A stretch of DNA of 39,291 nucleotides from Saprospiraceae bacterium (GTDB lineage Bacteria > Bacteroidota > Bacteroidia > Chitinophagales > Saprospiraceae), in contig JABWBR010000081.1 in assembly GCA_013360405.1 (NCBI GenBank), positions 1 to 39,291 of the forward strand, given 5' to 3'. Shown here one piece after another: positions 33,147 through 39,291 of this stretch. The position numbers and the translations under genes were made by a program. Below the pieces are notes generated by a model. The model had not been told where the DNA came from and did no database searches. It worked only from the letters and a program-made list of their open reading frames with translations. How positions within the stretch are numbered: the first letter of the stretch is position 1; every line of letters starts with the position of its first letter.

Positions 33147-35057
33147 ATGGGAGCTGAAAAAGTAACCCTGGTAAAAGACGCCGCTTCTCGCCAGCGCCAC
33201 CTCAAAAATTTGCTGCGCGACTTGAAGGCCTTACAATTCATGTTAGACAATGACTTGTTTGAAAACGACATCCAACGCATTGGCGCCGAACAGGAATTTT
33301 GTTTTATAGACGCTCGCTGGCGCCCGGCCCCCGTGATCATGGAGGTACTCGAACGCATTCATGACGACCACTTTACTACCGAACTGGCCCGCTTTAATAT
33401 GGAGGTCAACCTCGATCCCGTATTATTTCAAGGCGATTGCCTGTCGGCACTCGAATCCACCCTGCGCAGTTATTTGCATACCGCCGATAAAGCCGCCCGG
33501 GAGGTGGGCGCGCACGTGTTGCTTTGCGGCATTTTACCCACCATCCGCCACGGCGATATCAACTACGATAATCTCACCCCGCTGCCGCGCTACCGTGCGC
33601 TGATGGAGTTGTTGCACGAATTGCACAGCGGCCCCTTTGAATTTCGCATCGACGGCCCCGACGAATTAGTGATCAACGACGCACTGGCTTTGTTTGAAGG
33701 AAGCAATACCAGCTTCCAGGTACACCTGCAACTCCCGGCTCATAGTTTTGCGTCTTATTACAACTGGTCGATGGCGGTTACCGGCCCGCTATTGTCGGCA
33801 GCTACCAATTCACCGCTACTCCTCGGCAAACGGGGATGGCGCGAAACCCGCATCGCCCTGTTCCAGCAATCGATAGATACCCGGAGTACCTCCGAAATGG
33901 TGCGCGAACGCTCGCCCCGCGTTTGCTTCGGTACAGGCTGGATTGAAAATTCTATTCTCGATATTTTTAAAGATGATATCGCCAGGCACCGGGTTATGCT
34001 GGCTTCTACCCGCGAAGAAGACCCCCTGCAAATATTGGCAGAAGGCGGCGTGCCTAAATTATACTCGCTGAACGTACACAACGGTACCGTTTACCGCTGG
34101 AATCGACCCTGCTACGGCATTACCGACGGCAAACCCCACCTGCGTATCGAAATGCGTGTTTTGCCCGCGGGGCCTTCCATCCCCGATGAAATAGCCAATG
34201 CAGCTTTCTGGCTGGGCATGGTGAAGGGTATGCCCGATGATTATACGCGTATTAAAGACAAAATGGAATTTGATAAAGTAAAAGAAAACTTCTTCCGGGC
34301 AGCCCGCCACGGACTGGGCTCTTATCTGTGGTGGGGATCGCCGGCCAAACGTATTCCCGCTTCCGAACTTTTACTCAAAGAATTGATTCCGCTGGCCAGG
34401 GCAGGCTTGCAAAAGGCAAATGTGCGCCAGGCAGATATCGATCGCTATATGGATATCATACAAGAACGCGTGGAAAGCGGCCGTACCGGCTCGCAATGGC
34501 AACTCAGCTCGCTCGAACGATTGAAAAAAGAAGGCAAAAAAGAGGAAGCGCTGGTAGCTGCTACCGCCGCCATGTTTAACCGTCAACAACAAGATATGCC
34601 TGTACATAAATGGCCCATTGCGGGCATGGAAGAAGCCGGAAGCTGGGTAAATCGCTACTGGACGGTCGGCCAGATTATGTCAACCGATCTGTTTACCGTC
34701 AACGAAAACGACCCGGTAGATTTTGCCGCCAACCTCATGGACTGGCACAACGTGAGGCACCTGCCCGTCGAAAATGAAAAAGGTGTGCTGGTCGGATTCC
34801 TCACAGCCAAAATGCTGCTCCGGTTTTATTCCCAATCCGAAAACCACCCCGTGCGGGCCTCGGTGGGCCAAATTATGTCTACCGATTTATATTTCGTTAC
34901 ACCCGAAATGAGTACGATAGAAGCGGTACATTTGATGCGAGAGCGCCAACTGGGTTATCTGTCGGTGATGCGCAACGGCAATTTAATAGGGCTGGTTACT
35001 GAATACGATTTTGTCAACGTGGCAGCCCATTTGATGAATGAAATTTATTCAAAATGA
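33147..35057 (+). CDS. Glutamate-cysteine ligase family (GCS2) protein with two CBS domains
   Basis: The product is 636 aa. The N-terminal two thirds is a GCS2-type ATP-grasp-like ligase region (IGAEQEFCFID, FNMEVNLDPVLF, LTPLPRYRAL, SFQVHLQLP). The C-terminus has two CBS domains (about 507-560 and 573-636), each starting VGQIMSTDL, which usually bind adenosyl ligands for control. The catalytic half suggests a gamma-glutamyl-amine bond is formed; the true acceptor is unknown. The start ATG at 33147 lies behind a 214-bp gap with no promoter I can support. It overlaps the glucosidase gene by 4 bp. Confidence 0.88.
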   Translation: MGAEKVTLVKDAASRQRHLKNLLRDLKALQFMLDNDLFENDIQRIGAEQEFCFIDARWRPAPVIMEVLERIHDDHFTTELARFNMEVNLDPVLFQGDCLSALESTLRSYLHTADKAAREVGAHVLLCGILPTIRHGDINYDNLTPLPRYRALMELLHELHSGPFEFRIDGPDELVINDALALFEGSNTSFQVHLQLPAHSFASYYNWSMAVTGPLLSAATNSPLLLGKRGWRETRIALFQQSIDTRSTSEMVRERSPRVCFGTGWIENSILDIFKDDIARHRVMLASTREEDPLQILAEGGVPKLYSLNVHNGTVYRWNRPCYGITDGKPHLRIEMRVLPAGPSIPDEIANAAFWLGMVKGMPDDYTRIKDKMEFDKVKENFFRAARHGLGSYLWWGSPAKRIPASELLLKELIPLARAGLQKANVRQADIDRYMDIIQERVESGRTGSQWQLSSLERLKKEGKKEEALVAATAAMFNRQQQDMPVHKWPIAGMEEAGSWVNRYWTVGQIMSTDLFTVNENDPVDFAANLMDWHNVRHLPVENEKGVLVGFLTAKMLLRFYSQSENHPVRASVGQIMSTDLYFVTPEMSTIEAVHLMRERQLGYLSVMRNGNLIGLVTEYDFVNVAAHLMNEIYSK

Positions 35058-37126
35058 GGACAACGACGTTTTTATTCAGCGCCCTGCTGCTGCTGGCAAT
35101 GGGCTGCAACCGGCAAGCGCCGGCAACTTTTACCGTGTTTTCTCCCGCGAAAAAAATAAGTGTGGACGTATGGCTCAATGCCGATGGCGTGCCCGCCTAT
35201 CGCGTGGCATATAACGGCAAAATAGCCCTTGATAGCTCTCTACTGGGCGGCTTCGATCTGCGCGACGCCCCCGCACTGCACGGCGGCTGGCGCGTAAAAA
35301 GCCACCAAACCCGCGATTTCTCCGAAACCTGGCAACCCGTTTACGGCCAGGAAAAAGAAATCCTCAACCACTATCAGGAACTTACGCTCAATCTCGAAGA
35401 ACAACAGGCGCCAAATCGCCTTATGAATCTCGTTTTTAGGGTGTACGACGACGGCCTCGGATTTCGCTATGAAATACCCGCCCAACCCGGCCTCGACAGC
35501 GTGATCATCATGGACGAAAATACCGAGTTCAAACTTAGCGGCGACCACCTCACCTGGTGGCAACCCGGCGATTGGGATATTTACGAGCATTTGTATAGCA
35601 CCACCAAGTTTTCGGAAATCGACGCTACTTCGAAACGAAAACACCCCGACCTGGCTCAAACTTACATTCCCGAAAATGCCGTCAATACCCCCGTTACCCA
35701 AAAAACAGCCGACCTGCTGTACCTGGTTTTCCACGAAGCAGCCCTGATTAATTATTCGTCGATGACGCTTAAAGTAGATAAAGACGGACTGAAATGGATG
35801 AGTGAACTCGTAGGTTCTCCCGACGACTCGAAGGCCAAACTCAAAGCCCCCTTCCATACGCCCTGGCGAACGGTGCAAATCGGCGAAAAAGCTGCCGACA
35901 TCCTCGCCTCCCGCCTTATCCTCAATCTCAACGAGCCCAATAAACTGGAGGATGTAAGCTGGATCAAACCCGTCAAATACGTCGGTATCTGGTGGGAAAT
36001 GCACCTGAACAAAAATAGCTGGGATATGGCCAGCGGCAGACACGGAGCTACCACCGCTAACGCCAAACGCCTCATCGATTTTGCCTCGGCGAATAATATC
36101 CCCGCTATGCTGGTGGAAGGCTGGAATACCGGCTGGGAACACTGGATCGGCTTTGACGACCGCGAAGGGGTCTTCGATTTTGTTACGCCTTATCCCGATT
36201 ACGACCTCGACGAGGTGGTGCGCTATGGAAAAGAAAAAGGCGTAGGACTGATTATCCACCACGAAACCTCGGCAGCACCCCGCACTTACGAACAACAACT
36301 GGATACGGCTTATGCCCTCTGCCGCAGGCTGGGCGTGCACGCTATCAAAACGGGTTATGTGGGCACCATTATTCCCAAAAACGAATACCACCAGGGCCAG
36401 TGGATGATCAACCACTTCCAGAAGGTGACCGAAAAAGCCGCCGAATACCAAATCTGCATCGACGGCCACGAAACCATCAAAGGCACCGGCCTGCAACGCA
36501 CCTGGCCCAACTTCTGGTCGAGGGAAACCTTCCGCGGACAGGAATTCGAAGCCTGGAGCTCCGATATGAACCCGCCCGAACACCTCACTATCCTGCCCTT
36601 TACGATGGGGCTCGGCAGCGGACTGGATTACACGCCCGGTATATTTGAAATTAAATTCGACAAATACAAAGACAAAAATCAGGTCAATACCACGCTGGCC
36701 AAACAGCTCGCCCTGTACGTAACGCTTTATAGCCCCGTGCAAATGGTGGCCGACCTGCCCGAACACTACGAAGGTAATCCGGCTTTGCAATTCATCCGCG
36801 ATGTAGCCGTCGATTGGGACGAAACCCGCGTCATCAACGCAGAAGTGGGCGACTATGTGACTTTTGCCCGCAAAGCAAAAGGCTCCGAAGAATGGTTCCT
36901 CGGCAGTATCACCGACGAAAAACCGCGGGATTTTCAGGTGAAACTCGACTTCCTGAGCCCCGGCGCAACGTATACCGCCCAGATCTACGCCGACGCCCCC
37001 GACGCGCACTGGGATGACAACCCAACCGCCGTGGCCATCAGCTCACAGGATGTAAACAACAATACTACGCTCAATCTGAAATTGGCCCCCGGCGGTGGCG
37101 TGGCTGTGCGATTTGTGAAAAAATAA
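35054..37126 (+). CDS. GH97 alpha-glucosidase (SusB-like, inverting type) lipoprotein
   Basis: The product is 690 aa with lipobox LLAMGC (Cys18), so it is probably anchored in the envelope. The GH97 N-terminal beta domain, (beta/alpha)8 barrel and C-terminal domain are all present. By aligning landmarks from memory, E404 (HHETS), E473 (GHETIK) and E497 (RGQEFEAW) match SusB E439, E508 and E532, the base pair and acid of the inverting subgroup. KTGYVG has Gly433 where retaining GH97 enzymes have a nucleophilic Asp. It would release glucose from alpha-glucans. It overlaps the upstream gene by ATGA, an unusual partner; no susC/susD pair is nearby. Confidence 0.93.
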   Translation: MRTTTFLFSALLLLAMGCNRQAPATFTVFSPAKKISVDVWLNADGVPAYRVAYNGKIALDSSLLGGFDLRDAPALHGGWRVKSHQTRDFSETWQPVYGQEKEILNHYQELTLNLEEQQAPNRLMNLVFRVYDDGLGFRYEIPAQPGLDSVIIMDENTEFKLSGDHLTWWQPGDWDIYEHLYSTTKFSEIDATSKRKHPDLAQTYIPENAVNTPVTQKTADLLYLVFHEAALINYSSMTLKVDKDGLKWMSELVGSPDDSKAKLKAPFHTPWRTVQIGEKAADILASRLILNLNEPNKLEDVSWIKPVKYVGIWWEMHLNKNSWDMASGRHGATTANAKRLIDFASANNIPAMLVEGWNTGWEHWIGFDDREGVFDFVTPYPDYDLDEVVRYGKEKGVGLIIHHETSAAPRTYEQQLDTAYALCRRLGVHAIKTGYVGTIIPKNEYHQGQWMINHFQKVTEKAAEYQICIDGHETIKGTGLQRTWPNFWSRETFRGQEFEAWSSDMNPPEHLTILPFTMGLGSGLDYTPGIFEIKFDKYKDKNQVNTTLAKQLALYVTLYSPVQMVADLPEHYEGNPALQFIRDVAVDWDETRVINAEVGDYVTFARKAKGSEEWFLGSITDEKPRDFQVKLDFLSPGATYTAQIYADAPDAHWDDNPTAVAISSQDVNNNTTLNLKLAPGGGVAVRFVKK

Positions 37127-37160
37127 ACAATTCTGGTTCTCTCTTTTGATGCTTGTCGCT

Positions 37161-37211
37161 TTTCCGGAAAATGATCGAAATATTGACGAAAATTCGATCA
37201 TTTTCCGGAAA
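37161..37211. repeat. 19-bp perfect inverted repeat, each arm containing the palindrome TTTCCGGAAA
   Basis: 37161-37179 and 37193-37211 are exact reverse complements around a 13-bp loop, 34 bp after the glucosidase stop. Each arm begins or ends with the self-complementary TTTCCGGAAA. It is a strong hairpin without a T-tract, a possible terminator or a paired protein-binding site. Confidence 0.9.
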
Positions 37212-37426
37212 GTTATTTAATTTATTAGTGTATGTACATTATTTGAATAACTCAATTACTTGTCATTGATGAAAATTAAACTTGACAAATTCTCGTGTTA
37301 TTTTTTTGTAAAAAATTAGCTATTTTTGATTGTATTTTTTGTATGTAATTGAAAATCAACAGAATAAGATATATGGATTAATATAAAAAATATGCCTGTA
37401 TTTTCCACATCAACTAAATAAAATGC

Positions 37427-37434
37427 TAAGTTTG
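37427..37434 (+). promoter_or_regulatory. Orphan -7 box in the gap before the beta-helix gene
   Basis: TAAGTTTG exactly matches TAnnTTTG. A TTTTCC stretch at 37401 lies roughly where a -33 element would be. The next long gene starts 376 bp later. Confidence 0.45.
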
Positions 37435-37501
37435 CAACCGAAACAGACTATGATATAAACAACAAATACTCAGGAACAATACTTTGAAGAGTTAGAAATA
37501 A

Positions 37502-37546
37502 ATGAAAGTTGTTTATGCCTGCTTTTACCTGGGCGGACTTGCATAA
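37502..37546 (+). CDS. Possible 14-codon leader peptide
   Basis: A short frame encodes MKVVYACFYLGGLA and ends 47 bp before the terminator-like hairpin at 37594. The position suits a leader peptide, but no codon run points to an amino acid, and such frames also occur by chance. Confidence 0.15.
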   Translation: MKVVYACFYLGGLA

Positions 37547-37593
37547 TTTACTTTCTTATTAGTTAAGAACACTTTTTCCTGTCATCCCTACAC

Positions 37594-37635
37594 CGTTTAG
37601 CTTCCGGATAAGAGAGGCTAAGCGATAGTTTTTTT
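37594..37635 (+). terminator. Intrinsic-terminator-like hairpin with T-tract
   Basis: Arms 37594-37604 and 37614-37624 form an 11-bp stem (two G-U pairs) with a 9-nt loop, followed by ATAG and seven T. It lies 468 bp after the glucosidase stop, too far to be simply its terminator. The remainder of the 37127-37809 gap is AT-rich; 37636-37809 shows nothing further. Confidence 0.5.
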
Positions 37636-37809
37636 GTTACAGCTTGCAATTTCTGGTTCGCATCTCCCTTTTGGGTATAGCTAGTGCTGGGGCGCCTATA
37701 TGCTTAGCTCTGAGTGGCTGGTCAAATAACCTGACGGTGTGTGGTAAAGGTGTGATGTGAAATAGGCCTGTTTTTTGTATTTGGAAAATTAACAACAATC
37801 ATATTAGTC

Positions 37810-39291
37810 ATGAAACAATTGTACAAACTGTATTCCCCTTTAGCTATTGTGTTGATTGCACTCTATTCAATCCCTCAACTCAATGCAGCTAATTTGTATG
37901 TTGACCCGGCAGGCGGCTGCGGGGGCAATGTGCCTTGCTACACCACAATTAGTACAGCCATTGCGGCGGCATCGCCGGGCGATGACATCTTACTCACCGA
38001 CAACATTACAGAAGGCCTGATTACGGTGAATAAGGCTGTTACCATTGACGGCCAGGGTTACACCATAACTTCTTCCTCAGCGACATGGGGCCTTACCTTG
38101 GCCGCTGCGGGTGTAACGCTGGAAAATTTTACGATCCAAAATGCCGGCACGTACGGCATCATCACGCAGCCGGGATCTGACAACCTGACGGTGACCAACG
38201 TAACGGTAACCAACTGCGGTAGCTCGGGTTATGCGATCACGTGCTCAGATAACGTGACGCTTAACAATATTACTTCTACCAATAATGACGGCAACGGCGT
38301 ATCCATGGCCGATTGTGACAACCTCACCATAAACGGCATTACTACCAGCGGCAATGCATTCGCCGGCGGCTTCAGCGCGGGTGTGGGGATTTTTTCCGAG
38401 GGCACTTATTGCGCCGGCGGCACTACCAACGTGACGATTACCGGCGCCGTGAATATATCGGAGCCGGTCACCGTATACGAACAAACTACGGGAGGCCCCG
38501 GAGTTAGCGGTACTTCTATCGCGCCGACCAGCGGCAGCGTATCGGCGCCCACTCATTTTGTAGGCATCGGTACAACAGATAAATATTACCAATCTTCACT
38601 TGCCACCGCTTATGCAGTAGTCAATGTTTTACTCAATCCTCCCTATAACCTGCCCTCTTCTTTACTCCATATCGAGGAGATTGCGTCCGGTGATAAGTTC
38701 GTAGATGACAACCCGGCAGGGGGAACTATTGAAATGTCGGTGCAGGCCGCTATCGATTACGCAGCCGCAGGCAAAACTGTTTTTATGGAAGACGGCTCCT
38801 ACGGCCAGCGTATTACTATTAATAAATCGCTGACATTGGATGGTCAGAGCAAATCAGGAACTATACTTGACGGCACAGGACTATTGGGTACAGGCAGCGG
38901 TATTGCGCTTTCTAATAATATCACTAATGTTACTATTCAGGATCTCACCGTACAAAACTATTCCGGCTCTGGCGCCAACACCAGTGCAGGTATCTACGCG
39001 CCTGCAAACAACAATGATCTCCTTATTACAAATGTTGCCATTCAAAATAATACTAATGCCGCCGGTATTTATGCCAACGGCCCGGTAGATAACGTAAGCG
39101 TGACCAATTCCATGGTGGCAAATCACGGCCCCGGCGCGCGCGGTATAGTAATCTGGAACGGCCTGAAGTCCAATATCACTATGACCGGCAATATGGTGAC
39201 CAACAACAACTGTTGCGGTATCGAATTACAAGACGGCGACGCCTCGGCAGTAAATATCTCGAACAATACGATTGATATCAGCGGCGGCGAC
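37810..39291 (+). CDS. Secreted right-handed beta-helix protein (partial, runs off the window)
   Basis: An uninterrupted frame of 494 codons starts at ATG 37810 and has no stop before the right edge. The signal peptide is residues 1 to about 25 (ending PQLNA). The mature part opens NLYVDPAGGCGGNVPCYTTI and continues with repeated strands of GVTLENFTIQNAG and NLTVTNVTVTNCG type, the pattern of right-handed parallel beta-helices (pectate-lyase or NosD-like folds). A second module begins near 305 (FVDDNPAGGTIEMSVQAAID) and repeats the first one's layout (AI..A..GD.I...D...G.I.I.K..TLDGQ). The strands are rich in N, T and G. A T9SS sorting domain is likely at its missing end. It could be a large adhesin or polysaccharide-binding protein. 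Confidence 0.85.
   Translation, partial: MKQLYKLYSPLAIVLIALYSIPQLNAANLYVDPAGGCGGNVPCYTTISTAIAAASPGDDILLTDNITEGLITVNKAVTIDGQGYTITSSSATWGLTLAAAGVTLENFTIQNAGTYGIITQPGSDNLTVTNVTVTNCGSSGYAITCSDNVTLNNITSTNNDGNGVSMADCDNLTINGITTSGNAFAGGFSAGVGIFSEGTYCAGGTTNVTITGAVNISEPVTVYEQTTGGPGVSGTSIAPTSGSVSAPTHFVGIGTTDKYYQSSLATAYAVVNVLLNPPYNLPSSLLHIEEIASGDKFVDDNPAGGTIEMSVQAAIDYAAAGKTVFMEDGSYGQRITINKSLTLDGQSKSGTILDGTGLLGTGSGIALSNNITNVTIQDLTVQNYSGSGANTSAGIYAPANNNDLLITNVAIQNNTNAAGIYANGPVDNVSVTNSMVANHGPGARGIVIWNGLKSNITMTGNMVTNNNCCGIELQDGDASAVNISNNTIDISGGD

Larger units (their letters stand above)
37441..37635 (+). ncRNA. Candidate ~195-nt small RNA or attenuated leader
   Basis: The stretch runs from just after a -7 box to a terminator-like hairpin with seven T. 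It contains no gene except a 14-codon frame. It may be a free small RNA or the 5' leader of the beta-helix gene that starts at 37810. Only the two boundary signals support it. Confidence 0.3.

Noticed and set aside
35240-37009. 589-codon open frame antisense to the GH97 gene
   Set aside because: It is a shadow frame caused by codon bias; it has a composition unlike known proteins, while the plus strand has all GH97 catalytic motifs.

Overview
The window reads as a chromosomal piece of a Bacteroidota bacterium, most likely from the Saprospiria/Saprospiraceae side of the phylum. The lineage is inferred from family content and signals, not from a marker gene. The evidence is a type IX secretion C-terminal sorting domain, a SusB-type GH97 glucosidase, a DUF3667 zinc-ribbon membrane protein, NtrC/NtrY-like regulators with the GAFTDA variant, TAnnTTTG-type -7 promoter boxes, and the lack of clear Shine-Dalgarno sequences.

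Layout. (1) 1-5766 is the right-hand part of a very long CRISPR array: 88 repeats of 30 bp and 87 spacers are visible, and the array continues off the left edge. The ATTGAAAC 3' end of the repeat, the base-1 repeat variants on the right and the degenerate last repeat all indicate transcription left to right, with the leader and probably the cas genes outside the window. The array butts onto what looks like the remaining 5' end of a broken gene. (2) 5889-6757 has no gene but several repeat families, followed by a secreted T9SS-sorted protein (6758-7894). (3) 8142-17083 is a compact export and regulation locus: membrane-fusion adaptor, TolC-like channel, MacB/LolD-like ATPase, two FtsX/MacB-like permeases, then an NtrC-family regulator overlapping an NtrY-like histidine kinase. 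A near-consensus sigma-54 promoter with a palindrome 54 bp upstream lies just before the first gene, so the regulator at the end of the locus may control the locus itself. (4) 17266-24563 holds a Cys-rich lipoprotein (+) and a leftward run: GNAT-nitrilase fusion, gatB, DUF3667 protein, CapA-like lipoprotein and M23 peptidase. (5) 24949-32932 holds alaS, an O-antigen-ligase-like protein, a MarR regulator, a di-haem peroxidase, fabG and two thioredoxin-fold proteins. (6) 33147-37126 is a GCS2-CBS protein overlapping a GH97 glucosidase. (7) After a 683-bp AT-rich gap with promoter- and terminator-like signals, a large beta-helix protein begins at 37810 and runs off the right edge.

A recurring theme is the intergenic DNA. 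Many gaps carry short-period tandem repeats (7, 8 or about 11 bp), usually arranged as two inverted arms. The sequence differs from gap to gap but the architecture is the same. Three consecutive junctions inside the efflux locus carry such hairpin elements.

No rRNA, tRNA, transposase or cas gene was recognised. All functional calls come from motif reading by eye; no search was run.
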